The notes beneath the pieces are model-generated. The model did no database searches. It saw only the letters and a list, made by a program, of their open reading frames with translations, and was not told where the DNA came from. From contig NC_063256.1 of NCBI RefSeq assembly GCF_019578655.1, forward strand, positions 27,638,342 to 27,702,341: 64,000 nt of DNA, read 5' to 3'. Both the position numbers and the translations under genes were made by a program. Within the stretch, counting starts at the first letter, position 1. Every line of letters starts with the position of its first letter. The DNA comes from Ricinus communis (taxonomy: Eukaryota > Streptophyta > Magnoliopsida > Malpighiales > Euphorbiaceae). Below are positions 47,289 to 58,579 of this stretch, piece by piece.

Positions 47289-48757
47289 TGATATGCATCA
47301 TTTTATACATATTTTTACATGCCCAATTGCTTACATTTTTGTGCATAGTTATCTTGTTTTATGCCAGAATCACCTGTGTTTTGGTTCCTTTCACGTTTCA
47401 GGTCATTATCGAGGGACATTATCAATAATCGAGGGAAATATGCGTTGTTACGGACCAGAATCCATCAAATTGAGCAAGGACTGGCATTCCAAGGTTGAGC
47501 ACAGCCTAGACTCCGGCCATGCTGAGCCATCAAATAGTTGCCCTTCAAGAGTGCCATTTTGGCACAGTTTCCGAAGCCACTACGGCCCGTGGTGGCTCAG
47601 CACCGGCTAGGGCACGGCTTGGAAGAAGTCGCGAGTTGCGGAATGCGGAGGTCTAGTATGGCCTAGACTCCGCCCGTTCTGATCAGCACGGGCTTGACCA
47701 CGATCGTGCTGAAAGAATTATATAGGCAAAAACGATTTGCTAAATTAGGGTTTGATTTTCTGACTTGATTTCACATATACAAGCTTAATCCATCTTATTC
47801 CAGACTTCAATATTCGACCTTAGAAGATCATTTCATCTATTGAGGAAGAATTGCAATTGTTTTAACATCAAATTGAAGATCAAAACAAGATTTGGGAGCA
47901 TTCAAGAGGCAAATTAGGGTTTACTATTCTAAATTAGGAATTTAGGGTTTTTCATCCAACTTGAAGAATAAGGGTGTACATGCCTTCAATTTACTTTTCT
48001 GAATCTATTCTTTACTTTGTGTTGCTTATTAGTATGAGTAACTAAATTTGTCAAACCCGTTTGGGGTTCCTATGTTGTTGGATTGATTTTAATGCTTATG
48101 AGATTTTGATTATCAATGCTTGTCTCTTCTTGCTTTCATTATTAATGAGAAATCACTTTATTCATGAGACGTTGTGAGTTATGGTATTCAGATTGCTTTA
48201 TGTAATTGAGAAATTCATTTAGTAATTGGAAATTTGAATAGCAAGAACTGGTTAATGATCACTTAGAGATAAGGGTAATTGACTAGCTGGATTAAGAATT
48301 AACAAAGCTTAATATAGGCGGGTTAAACCTTAATGCTAATCAAATAATCGATTGTTAGGAAGAGATTCCAATTTTAGGTTATTAGGTTTAAGAATTCGGT
48401 TATCTCGAGAGGGAGACCGAATTCAGTTAAGAATTCGTCCACGGGTAATTGCAATTGATAACCAATATAATCTCAATCTTCACTAAAATCCAACTATCTT
48501 AGGTCCCCTAGGGTTTGCTTTTTCCTTCGAGAGTTTTCCTAAATCCTTTTAGATTATTTGACACTTAGTTAATCGTTTGTTCATATCTAATCATAGCATA
48601 GTACTTCATCAATTTTGTTTAGGTTAGATAACATAAGATGCTGCAGTAGGTCTAGGATCACCCTTTCCCGAGAATACGACCTTGATATTCATCATTTATG
48701 CTAGTCTGCATTGATAGGTTCACTGCCTTAGATTTTAGCTACATAAATAGCATATCA
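47289..48757 (+). mobile_element. 3' LTR of element D
   Basis: 1469 bp, TGATATG to CATATCA. It pairs with 32269-33820 and lacks that copy's 88-bp duplication. TATA box 47719-47725; hairpin 48392-48424; CACGG/CCGTG motifs 47500-47710. Confidence 0.93.
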
Positions 48758-49850
48758 AGTCGCTACCCAGATAATTCTCCAAGACACTTTTACTAAGTTG
48801 AGTGGCATATTAGATTCTATAAAGAAGCTTTTGCCACATCCAGAGATGGATCTGGAAGGCAACTTCCTTATTTGTGTATCTTAGTTTTTAATTTTATTAT
48901 TGAATGAATTATTCTCTGTAATTGTGATAGTTTATATTTATAAGCATTCATTACAATATGTGAGGTTCTCTTAAGTCTAGCCCATTCTATGTCTAATTTG
49001 GTTGTCTATCTTACTAATTAATTATATACACAAGGCTTTACCTAGTCTAACCCAATTACGCATTATGCTTTTATTCTAGCCTTTAAGCCTAAATGGACTA
49101 CTTTTTATGTAGAGGCCCAATTATGTGATCTTAAATCTAACATGGCCTAGTTAATTCATTTAAAGCATGGTAAAGCCCACTAGGTCTATATTGATTTTAA
49201 ATTTAGTCCAGTTACCATCTGATTAACCTAATGGACTACAATTTTGATGTTGGTCCAACTTTTAGTCTAGGGTCTATGTGTCCAATTTTAATTAGGCAAT
49301 CACATTACAATTATTTGGCATATATCAAGCATAAAAAAAATAAAGTTAAAGAAAATTAAATATAGCTATTATAATCCCTCCTACAATTAAAAACTGAAAG
49401 AAAAACAACTACAAACTATGAACACTATATAAACATTGCTAAAACACATAAAAAAACTCAAAAATCAGGGCCAAAATATGCACAATCGATTGGTCTAAGT
49501 CATAGAGCTTATCGGTTCTAAGGCTTCTACGGGTCAATTATGTGATTTTCCTTTGATTTCTCATGCCCATAAGCTGATTTTACATGCATAGAGGATAAAA
49601 AATCGATTAAAACATGTAAAATAAAATAAAAAGCATAAAAAATATAAAGTTTAACTAGAAAACCTACAAATAATACAAACTCTAAAAATCAAAACTGACA
49701 GTTGGCAAATCTTATACTTTAAGGTAGATTCCAAATTTCAATCATATAACCTAATTCAGTTTTCATATAAATACAGATCAATTATGTTCATCTTAGTTAT
49801 TTAATTAATCAAATTCAAAAGCATTTATCCATCATGTCATACCCAAATCC
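48758..49850 (-). mobile_element. LTR family C, minus-strand copy, right piece
   Basis: Continues the LTR C piece at 32201-32268 after the D insertion. The minus strand reads GGGTAGCGACT, AAAAGTGTCTTGG and the AT-rich LTR body up to about 49850, where the LTR's 5' part is missing. A GAGC/GATCGG-type palindrome remnant is at about 49480-49510. The target duplication AGTCG is at 48758-48762. Confidence 0.8.
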
Positions 49851-50030
49851 ACTAATCTCTTACATCCATATTTTTTTTCATTACTAGATCTTCCACTAAG
49901 GTATTTGACATTGGAATTGCATGAATTTGCCTAAATAAGGCAAATTGGTTTCTTTCAAATAATCCTACCATATATGAAATATCATGCAATTCAAAGGCTT
50001 TAATTATGCTTATTGAATCCGCACCATTAA
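49851..50030 (-). other. Unassigned short coding-like relic
   Basis: An open stretch on the minus strand (63 codons, 49852-50043) with phrases such as LFERNQFALFRQIHAIPMSN. It has protein-like composition but I do not recognise the family. It could be another retroelement fragment between LTR C and element E. Confidence 0.25.
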
Positions 50031-50335
50031 TGATGTGAATCAAGAGTCAAAGCCAAGTGATTATACAACTTCAAGTCAAGGGCTGAATTATACTCTAAGA
50101 CCAATTACAAGTTCAAAGGATCCATTATTCATCAAAGGAGGTCAAATTATAAGAGCTAGAGCTAAGGTAATGATGGAGACCTTAAATGGGCTTATTTAAT
50201 AAATTTTGGCCAAACCAACTTCAAAAATTTAGAGTTAGTCAAAGGTTCATCAAAGATCAAATTTAGCTTTCTTGGGAATCTTATTCCAATTCCGCATGTT
50301 GGGTCTTGTCACAAGTTGCCAAGGTTCATATCATT

Positions 50336-50347
50336 TGGTATCAGAGC
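50336..50347 (+). promoter_or_regulatory. Primer-binding site of element E (initiator tRNA-Met type)
   Basis: TGGTATCAGAGC, two bases after the end of the first LTR. It is the complement of the 3' end of plant initiator tRNA-Met, used by many copia elements and some gypsy elements. Confidence 0.85.
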
Positions 50348-50806
50348 TAAGACTTTATATCTGATCTATCTATCCTTTACTCTATTGTTATTGTTTTAAT
50401 TTATGTTCTTACTAAATTTCTAGTTTCTTCTCTTTCCTATAGCCTAAATTTTCTCTTTATTTCTTAAGATCAAAATTTTGCCATTTAAAATTTCTATCCT
50501 AGAATTTCTTCTTATTCCATTTTTAAGTTATTTTCTTACATGCAGGGTGTGATTATATATAGAAAAAGGAAAAAGTATTTTGTTTCAAAATCAGAAGAGT
50601 AATAAAAGAATGATTTGAGTGCAAACACGAGAGCTTGACATACTTGACTGATAAACATATGAGCTTGTGTGTATTGTGAGATACTTCATTAAGAGGAGTT
50701 TGATTGAAAATATTATGAAAAGTCTTCATGAAATTTTTATACTCCTAAGCCTAAGCCGAAGAGGTTAGTAAGATAGCTACATCAAGTTAAGGATGATAAA
50801 ATTTCA

Positions 50807-51264
50807 ATGGAGATAAAATTTGTAAGAAGCATTTTTGAATTAGGCAAGCATGATTTTGAAGAATCGAAGAGGTTAACTAATAGCTTTCTTAAGCATCTAA
50901 AAGATAAAGCCAAATCCAAACCATCTTTAGAGGCTAATATTGATGATGTTAAAGAGATAATATGCTATCTTGAAGATAATATAGATCTTATGGGTGGATG
51001 ATTGAAGATGGTAAGAAGGACAACAATTTGCTATCTTTGAGCGAATCTAAAATTAAAGAGGTCGGAGTTGATGATGAGGCAATGGTTGAGTTGGATAAAA
51101 GTGAAGAAGTCTTGATAGATGCCATTAAATCTATTAAACATGTTGATTTTATTAGCATTGAAAACAATATTTTTTCCAAAATCCCTCTAACCTACTTTGT
51201 GAAAGAATTACAAGTTAATAATGAGTTTATAATTATTTTAATCATATGTTTGTTTGTTTCATAA
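50807..51264 (+). pseudogene. Two short overlapping frames inside element E, family unknown
   Basis: Frame 1 (50807-51001) is a charged helical stretch starting MEIKFVRSIFELGKHDFEES. Frame 2 (50998-51264) starts MIEDGKKDNNLLSLSESKIK and ends in a hydrophobic tail (IIILIICLF). They overlap by 4 bp (ATGA), so a single frameshift could have split one ORF of about 150 codons. No motif of known retroelement proteins is seen. They may be remains of a captured or highly derived sequence, or chance. Low confidence that they ever encoded a protein in this form. Confidence 0.3.
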
Positions 51265-51295
51265 TATTCTTGCAAGATTTTAGGATGAATCTTTT

Positions 51296-51310
51296 CAAAG
51301 ATAGGGGGAA
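51296..51310 (+). promoter_or_regulatory. Polypurine tract of element E
   Basis: AAAGATAGGGGGAA immediately before the second LTR's TGATGTG. Confidence 0.75.
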
Positions 51311-51830
51311 TGATGTGAATTAAGAGTCAAAACCAAGTCATTATCCAACTTCAAGTCAAGGGTCGGATTCTACTTCAAGACTAATTACAAGTTCAAAGGA
51401 TCCATTATTCATCAAAGAAGGTCCAATTACAAGAGCTAGAGCTAAGAGAATGAATGAGGCATTAAGTGGGCTTATTCAATAAATTTTGGCCAAACCAACT
51501 TCAAAACTTAGAGTTAGTCAAGGTTCATCAAAAATCAGATTTAGCTTTCTTGGGAATCTTATTCCAGTTCTGCATGTTGGGAAAATTTTGCCTTGAAACT
51601 TCCAATTTTTGCTATCGCGCCCTACATGGTGCGGTCATAATTTTGAGAAATTGTAGACTTGAAGCTGCTGCCATCAAATTGTTGATTTTTGTGGTCCCGC
51701 CCTTTTGGTACGATCATGATTTTGAAGTACTTTTACTTAACTTATGCTACATCAATAAAACTCAAGGAAATAATAGTTTAAGCATAAGGAAATAAGCCTT
51801 GTGACAAGGCATTTAGGCTAACAATCTCAT

Positions 51831-52141
51831 TTTTATTTTATTTTGACAAACAAATTGAGCAAACACAGCAAAATAGATAAGAAAATTTAAAATTGTGACT
51901 CTCCTTCAATTTATGTATGTAAGTTAAGAAAGTTTTTCCTTTATCTCTCCCTCTTTGTCAAATTTAAAAAGATTAAACATAAAAAGGTATTAAAGAGAAA
52001 TAAAAAAGTATAAAAGAGGCAAGCAATAATTATAATCAATACTTAAAAAAATAAGAAGTCACATTGATAAAGATGTTGAATTACATAGATTGGGACAATA
52101 GAATAAAAGAAAAAATGAAAAATAATGAAGAGAAATGAAAA
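51831..52141. other. AT-rich spacer
   Basis: A-rich sequence between elements E and F. No gene or repeat can be supported. ACATG at 52142-52146 is the left target duplication of element F. Confidence 0.5.
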
Positions 52142-52146
52142 ACATG

Positions 52147-53596
52147 TGATAGTTGCTATTTGTGTTAGCTACAATCTAAGGCAGTGTACCTATCGATGTA
52201 GTCTAGCACTAATGGCGAGTATCAAGGTCGTATTCCTCGGGAAAGTGAAAGCCAGAGTTACTCCTTTGTTCTTTGTTATATTAACCTAAAATGAGTGATG
52301 AATAAATTCTAAACTAACTAATAGCTACAAGCTAAGTTCTAAGGGAGATGCAGGAGTAATTGATAACTAAAATAACCAAGACAAGAAAGCAAACCCAAAG
52401 GGAACCTAAACTAGTTGGCAATCAAACAAAAGATAAAGGATTGGTGAGTCTAATTATGGTACCCGTGGATGAATTCTTAACCGAATTCGGTTTCTCTCTC
52501 GAGATAACTGAATTCCTAAACCAAATAACCTAAAGTTGGAATCTCTTCCTAACGATTGATTCTTAAATTAGCATTAAGCTTTAATCTGCCTCTACTAAGC
52601 TTTGTTAATTCTTAATCCGGCTAGTTAATTATCCTTATCTCTAAGCGATTATTAACCAGTTCTTGCTATTCAAAATTCCAATTGCCAAACGGACTTCTCA
52701 ATCGCACAAAGCAATCTAAACACACAATTCACAATGTCTCATGAATTATGCATTATCTTATTAATACTGAAAGCAAGAAGAATACAAAACTAATTCAAAC
52801 AATCTAACAATATAATACTAAGCCAACATAGTAAAGAAATCCCAATGGATTTAATCAATCTAGCTAATCATGTTCATTATCAAAATACACAAGAATTCAA
52901 TTACAACAATGAGTAAAGGTAGAGAAAACCCGATTACACCATTGGATGAGAGTAAATAGCCCCAATTCCTCTTGCTCGAATTGAATCGATTCTTGTTCCT
53001 CTTGCTCGATTTAAAAACCAATCAACGAACCTTGCCCAATCTTCAATCTTTGAAGGGAATCCGATTGAAACCTTGATCCAAGTCTCCTTTTCCCTTGATT
53101 CCAGCTCAGAAAACCCTTAGAGAGAGAAATATTAGGGTTTGGGATGTTCTCCCCCGCTCTCCTCTTTCTTTCCTCTCTTCTTTCTTTTAATTAATTCCCC
53201 CTGTCGCCGCCAACATGGCCGTGTTGATGCCCGTGTTCCCAACACGGGCTGGTGTTTATTCCCGTGTTACTCTCTGTAGCCGTGCTCCTTGAAAACTTCT
53301 TTTTCTTTAATGTTTGACGCACCCAACACGACCGTGTTGGTGCCCGTGTTGGGAACACGGCCAGTGTTGAAACCAACACGGCCCTGTTTAGCTTCCTCAT
53401 GCGCATACTTAGCTTGTTTCAGCAGCTTTGGCGTCCAATTATGCTCCAATTCTTCCCTTTATCATTCTTTGACTTCTTTTGGACCTAATGCACACAAACA
53501 GACGCATAGGGTGAGTGTTGGGACCAATTCACATTCAAATGTCCATAAAATCAATCTTAAAAACCCCATTTAGATGTGTGTATTTTACGCACATCA
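52147..53596 (-). mobile_element. 3' LTR of element F
   Basis: On the plus strand TGATAGTTGC to ACGCACATCA. The paired copy is 55697-57145. CACGG/ACACGGCC palindromic words cluster at 53205-53390. The hairpin is at 52483-52515, with one A.C mismatch. Confidence 0.92.
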
Positions 53597-53609
53597 AATA
53601 ACCCCACAC
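53597..53609 (-). promoter_or_regulatory. Polypurine-tract-like site of element F
   Basis: Minus strand GTGTGGGGTTATT immediately before the 3' LTR, as in element D. Confidence 0.65.
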
Positions 53610-55044
53610 TTAGCTCATTGCTTGTCCTCAAGCAATCAAAAGTAAAATAAGGAAAATAAACCACTAAGGAACAACACTTAAACTGACAGACAAGCTAGAG
53701 AGCTCTTGCACATATCCTTAACAAACGTAAGTCAAACAAAAAGAAACGAAGCAATCAATTCAAGTATCACAACCAAGATGCCAATAATTCGCAAAATACT
53801 GTCTCAACAAAATTATTCAGAACCAACTCCTCACCAAATTCACTCTAAATCACTCAAAGTGTTTAAAGGGTAGCGTTTAATCGCTCAATGCATCAACTAC
53901 TACCTTACTTACTATATGCTTGCTCTTAAATCCTACTCCTACCACTTATGGAGAGTGAATAACCATGTCAAGAGGTCTTTATAAGGGTTGTAATGGGGAT
54001 TAGGTATGGGTAGGTAAATTTGGTAAAAGTTGAACCTATGGTGTTCTGCAATGAAATACATGACCTGCATACAAGCCATAATGATCACAAGGGGTAAACA
54101 ATGGACAGTAGTCCAAGGTGGGAAATAGGAATCAAGTCAAAATGTTTAGCTCACTTACTTTCTTTCTTTTCATCACCTTTCCCTCTTATTCTTCTTTTTC
54201 TTTCTTTTTTTCTTTTTTTTTCATAAGGGAAGAACATTCACATAATAGAGTGAATTTCTTTTGGATTGAAGAAAGCTGCTATAAGATTCCACACTATTCC
54301 CAAGACAAAAATTCCCAATAAAAATAACTCATATGCAAAATCAGAACCCAAAGCAGAATAAAACTAAGTGGTAATGGAATACGATAAAAAAATGGTGAAA
54401 GAAGGGGTTATCTACAGAATCAATAAACGAATGAAGGCTATTTGGCTAGAATGAAAAAGCTAAGTGCCTCTATCATACCAAAGTGTTAGACTCTCCTTGT
54501 GGTCCTCATAAGCATTACCGAGCAAGTTCTAAAAGTAAAGACAGTAATTGGCACTCTTAACAAGAAATAAATACAAGCATATAAAGTGTATGCTTACAAT
54601 TTAGGCTCAATTTCTCACAAGTGTGCTTTTGAGTAGGTTCCAAAGAAAAATCATCAAAATAAAATTAAATAAACCAAAGCAACTTAGTGCAAAACTCAAA
54701 CTAATTATCTTACATTCTTCCGCAAAACTCAACACTATCGGTTTTACCCGATCACATGGACATAAACAGGATTTCAAAAGCAAGTCAACAGTAAGAGCAT
54801 CGAAACAAAGTGAAAAAATTTCAAAATTTTACAAAAAATTGCATAAAGAATAAACAAATAACTGAGATGGGATAAATAAAATATGATATATACACTAGAA
54901 AAGGATCTGAATTTCATATACAAAACAATAAAAAAACGAAAACAAGTGTATATAAATATCACCACCCTACACTTGAAGGACACACTGTCCTCAGTGTACA
55001 AAATATAAGAAATGAAAAAGGAAAAAGAACTAATACTGCCCTGA
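53610..55044 (-). other. 3' noncoding region of element F
   Basis: No supportable gene. A pyrimidine-rich tract (purine-rich on the element strand) lies at 54155-54225. It corresponds in position to the long 3' noncoding region of D. Confidence 0.6.
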
Positions 55045-55539
55045 CTATAGCTTCGGAGTGAAAAGAGGTGCATCAGCACGTATATCAGGGCGCTGGCTGG
55101 TCTGTGGTGGAGGAGTGGCTGCTCTCTGAGGGTCGGAAGTAGTGTCATATGCAGGAGCTGGTGGATCAGCAGGAGCAGCGTCAATAGGAGGCTCGTCAGG
55201 CTGATGTGTCGAAGGGTGCTCAGTCGGAGAGGGAGGGTCAGCTGGATCATCCGCTAGAAGGATGTCAAAATGGCTCTGTGCTGGAACCCGACTCTGTGGA
55301 CAGGCAGGGGCAAAGTCTGTAGCAAAAATATCATCAAACATGTCATTGGCCATAGAGGCCTCTAACCTACTTCCCTTCTAAATCAGGGCCTGAAGCATAG
55401 CCCTCTACCTCTCAAACTGAGCCATCATCTGGCTCTGAAACTCAGCCTGAACTTCTAAAGATGCATAGGTATCCCAATTTTTAGCACTCTCTTGGTTCCT
55501 AATCCCATTTTCCAACGTGTCATACAAAGAGTTTAGCAT
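55045..55539 (-). pseudogene. C-terminal relic of the Athila third ORF (element F)
   Basis: From ATG 55539 one frame of 165 codons runs to 55045, interrupted only by two TAG codons (about 55400 and 55373), each in a place where CAG would fit. It begins MLNSLYDTLENGIRNQESAK and has a coiled-coil-like middle. The last 103 residues are acidic and very rich in Pro, Ala, Asp and Thr (ADDPADPPSPTEHPSTHQPD). The position, directly before the 3' noncoding region, and the proline-rich acidic tail resemble the end of the third ORF of element D (45312-45566). Residue-level similarity is weak, so the assignment rests on layout. It lies close behind the primer site because gag and pol are deleted. Confidence 0.6.
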
Positions 55540-55673
55540 TGAACCTCCTTATCATCCACTATCTGAATCATAAACTTAACTAAATAAATATGTACAAACA
55601 AAACAGAAATAAATATAAATAAAAAAATGGCTAAATTAACAAATAGCAAATTTCACTCTAGTTTTCAAACATT

Positions 55674-55690
55674 CCTCGGCAACGGCGCCA
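55674..55690 (-). promoter_or_regulatory. Primer-binding site of element F (tRNA-Asp type)
   Basis: Minus strand TGGCGCCGTTGCCGAGG, six bases after the LTR end. The spacing is the same as in element D. Confidence 0.88.
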
Positions 55691-55696
55691 AAAACT

Positions 55697-57145
55697 TGAT
55701 GGTTGCTATTTGTGTTAGCTACAATCTAAGGCAGTGTACCTATTGATGTAGTCTAGCACTAATGGCGAGTATCAAGGTCATATTCCTCGGGAAAGTGAAA
55801 GCCCAGAGTTACTCCTTTGTTCTTTGTTATATTAACCTAAAATGAATGATGAATAATTTCTAAACTAACTAATAGCTACAAGCTAAGTTCTAAGGGAGAT
55901 GCAGGAGTAATTGATAACTAAAATAACTAAGACAAGAAAGCAAACCCAAAGGGAACCTAAACTAGTTGGCAATCAAACAAAAGATAAAGGATTGGCGAGT
56001 CTAATTATGGTACTCGTGGATGAATTCTTAACCGAATTCGGTTTCTCTCTCAAGATAACCAAATTCCTAAACCTAATAACCTAAAGTTGGAATCTCTTCC
56101 TAACGATTGATTCTTAAATTAGCATTAAGCTTTAATCCGCCTATATTAAGCTTTGTTAATTCTTAATCCAGCTAGTTAATTATCCTTATCTCTAAGCGAT
56201 TATTAACCAGTTCTTGCTATTCAAAATTCCAATTGCCAAATGGACTTCTCAATCACACAAAGCAATCTAAACACACAATTCACAATGTCTCATGAATAAT
56301 GCATTATCTTATTAATACTGAAGGCAAGAAGAATACAAAACTAATCCAAACAATCCAATAATATAATACTAAGCCAACATAGTAAAGAAATTCCAATGGA
56401 TTTAATCAATCTAGCTAATCATATGCATTATCAAAATACACAAGAATTCAATTACAACAATGAGTAAAGGTAGAGAAAACTCGATTACACCCTTGGATGA
56501 GAGTAAACAGCCCCAATTCCTCTTGCTCGAATTGAATTGATTCTTGTTCCTCTTGCTCGATTTGAAAACCAATGAACGAACCTTGCCCAATCTTCAATCT
56601 TTGAAGGGAATCCGATTGAAACCTTGATCCAAGTCTCCTTTTCCCTTGGTTCCAACTCAGAAAACCCTTAGAGAGAGAAATATTAGGGTTTGGGACGTTC
56701 TCCCCCCCTCTCCTCTTTCTTTCCTCTCTTCTTTCTTTTAATTAATTCCTCCTGTCGCCGCCAACACGGCCGTGTTGATGCCCGTGTTCCCAACACGGGC
56801 TGGTGTTTGTTCCCGTGTTACTCTTTGTGGTCGTGCTCCCTGAAAACCTCTTTTTCTTTGATGTTTGACGCACCCAACACGGCCATGTTGGTGCCCGTGT
56901 TTGGAACACGGCCAGTCTTGAAACCAACACGGCCATGTTTAGCTTCCTCATGCGCATACTTATCTTGTTTCGGCAGCTTCAGCGTCCAATTATGCTCCAA
57001 TTCTTCCCTTTATCATTCTTTGACTTCTTTTGGGCCTAATGCACACAAACAGACACAGGGTGAATGTTGGGACCAATTCACATCCAAATGTCCATAAAAT
57101 CAATCTTAAAAACCCCATTTAGATGTGTGTATTTTACGCACATCA
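55697..57145 (-). mobile_element. 5' LTR of element F
   Basis: Pairs with 52147-53596. Palindromic ACACGGCCGTGTT words lie at 56760-56945. The hairpin is at 56034-56066, with a U.G wobble replacing a C-G pair. Confidence 0.92.
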
Positions 57146-57150
57146 ACATG

Positions 57151-57730
57151 AGTGTAATGAAAAATGAGATGAGAGAAGAAATGGCTTCTAAATGTCCTTT
57201 GAACCACTTGATTCTTGTTCCTCTTTAGCCTCCTCATCACTAGACTAGCCATCGGATAAGCGCCAAGGATCCGGAAGGCAATGAGGTATCTCATGGTGCT
57301 TTTGCATTTTAATGAGGTCTTCATGAACATGCTTGAGAAGCCTATAGAACTTCTCAATTCTCTTTGCTTGTCTTGTCATGAAGATCATCATTTTGACCCT
57401 TAGGGTAATCCTCCCTTAAGGTATACCCATTTCTTGCTCAGTCCTTTCTTCCTCACTCTTTGTCTCCTCAACCTCTTCTTCTTCTTCTTCCTTTTCTCCC
57501 GCCTCAATGTGTAACCTTGCCCTTTTTTTACCTTTACTTATTCTATAGATAGAACGACACTAGCACCTAAAATAGCTTCCCAAGGCTCATCAGTCTTTTT
57601 CTTTAGAACCTTTGAGCGAAGAAAGTATTGAATGGTTATGTAGTTGTGCTCATAGGTAGACGGGTTTTTAGAAAGGCAAGGTTTGTTTGGGGTTAGGAGT
57701 TTGACATAGATGGAAACCCCCCCGTGTGCC
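57151..57730 (-). pseudogene. Relic of a retroelement ORF, probably Athila third-ORF-like
   Basis: On the minus strand, fragments read in order: YLRSK-like and KKKTDEPWEAILGA (about 57620-57560), a Lys/Glu-rich linker, then MTRQAKRIEKFYRLLKHVHE and DLIKMQKHHEIP (57380-57300), and a short acidic tail. Stops and frameshifts separate them. The helical, charged end after a linker resembles the end of an Athila third ORF, but I cannot show clear homology to the copy in D. Adjacent LTR I is on the other strand. Confidence 0.4.
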
Positions 57731-57734
57731 CTTC

Positions 57735-58579
57735 CCGAGTGACCCAAAGGATTGTTTTAAGAGCGATTTTGAGTTAAGGACATCACATGGCCGTGTGGTG
57801 CCTGTATGGAACATAAAAAGACACTTCTTAAAGGAACTGTTAGGTTTGTTTTAAAGGGGAGGTTCCATCATATTGGTTATTTCTTAAGGAAGAACATCAT
57901 TTCCTTCATTATTATCCAAGATTGAAGATTTTCATCTCTACTCTTCCATGAATAGTTTGAGATCTTCTTTCCCTAATCTTTATTTCTTTATTATGATATT
58001 TAGGAACTAATTTTCTTGCTATTTGGGGTTTGATGAACCCTAATTTGTTCTATATGGATTGATTTAAAGTTAATGCAATTAATCTTTTCTATGAGTTATT
58101 TTGTCCCTTTAGCTGCTTAATTATCTATTTCAATTGATAAGTCGACGTATTGATTGAAATTTGTTTTTATAAATTGATTAGAGATTACTTTTTATGAATT
58201 GATCACATCTTAGGAATTGAGGATTGATTGGGATACTAGAGATAAATCTACAAGATCCTTTAGTTCAATAGTTCCTTAATCTTAATGTATGACGTAAATG
58301 AGTGGGTTTAAGAAGAGATTCATCTCCCTCCTCTTAGGAATTAGGGGTACCTAAATAGGCTTTATCCTTGATAAGTTTACTAATTGTTTTAATCTTTGTT
58401 TTCAAGATTGTTTTATTTTTAAATATTACTACATCAAAACAAAATTTTGATTGCTAAATATTAGTACATGATTGAAGGTAGTACTCACAATTAGATCCGC
58501 AATGGAACGATACTCTTATTCATCATTGTATTACTTGATACGATCGATGCACTTTGCCGTGTGCGGATAGCGCGCATCA
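57735..58579 (+). mobile_element. Athila-like LTR I, 5'-truncated
   Basis: Contains a CATCACATGGCCGTGTGGTG palindrome (57781), a GATGAACCCTAATTTG block, an AATTGAGGATTGATTGGGAT block and the typical Athila LTR end CACTTTGCCGTGTGCGGATA, finishing GCGCATCA at 58579. No primer site follows; copia integrase sequence starts at once. The 5' limit is approximate. Confidence 0.6.

Larger units (their letters stand above)
32269..48757 (+). mobile_element. Athila-type Ty3/gypsy element D, full-length but decayed (16.5 kb)
   Basis: Complete from TGATATGCATCA (32269) to AGCATATCA (48757), flanked by ATTCG and AGTCG (4/5 match). It is inserted in a minus-strand LTR C, whose sequence continues on both sides. 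Order: 5' LTR, tRNA-Asp-type primer site, gag (start duplicated), protease-RT-RNase H-integrase, a roughly 1.3-kb spacer, a third ORF of the Athila type, a 1.7-kb noncoding region, a purine-rich tract and the 3' LTR. The third ORF is split by solo LTR H. Pol would reverse-transcribe and integrate element RNA; every frame now carries stops or frameshifts. The extra ORF downstream of integrase and the primer site TGGCGCCGTTGCC are hallmarks of Athila. Confidence 0.93.
50031..51830 (+). mobile_element. Short non-autonomous LTR element E (TRIM/LARD-like)
   Basis: Two LTR copies share TGATGTGAAT(C/T)AAGAGTC and about 270 bp after it, at 50031 and 51311. The first is followed by a primer site at 50336 and the second is preceded by a purine tract. 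The internal region is only about 980 bp and has no gag, protease or pol homology. The first LTR has an internal deletion of about 200 bp or more relative to the second. The 3' end is uncertain and no target duplication was found. Confidence 0.7.
52147..57145 (-). mobile_element. Compact Athila-type element F, complete ends, deleted coding region
   Basis: Flanked by ACATG on both sides (52142-52146, 57146-57150), a perfect 5-bp target duplication. The LTRs are 1450 and 1449 bp, differing at only a few percent of positions. A primer site (55674-55690) and a purine-rich tract (53597-53609) are present. The 2.1-kb interior has only one short ORF relic plus noncoding sequence; gag and pol are absent. 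It is therefore a non-autonomous derivative that would need proteins from a related Athila element. Structural signals shared with D (primer site, spacing, end TAGC..ATCA, hairpin) place it in the same lineage. Confidence 0.92.
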
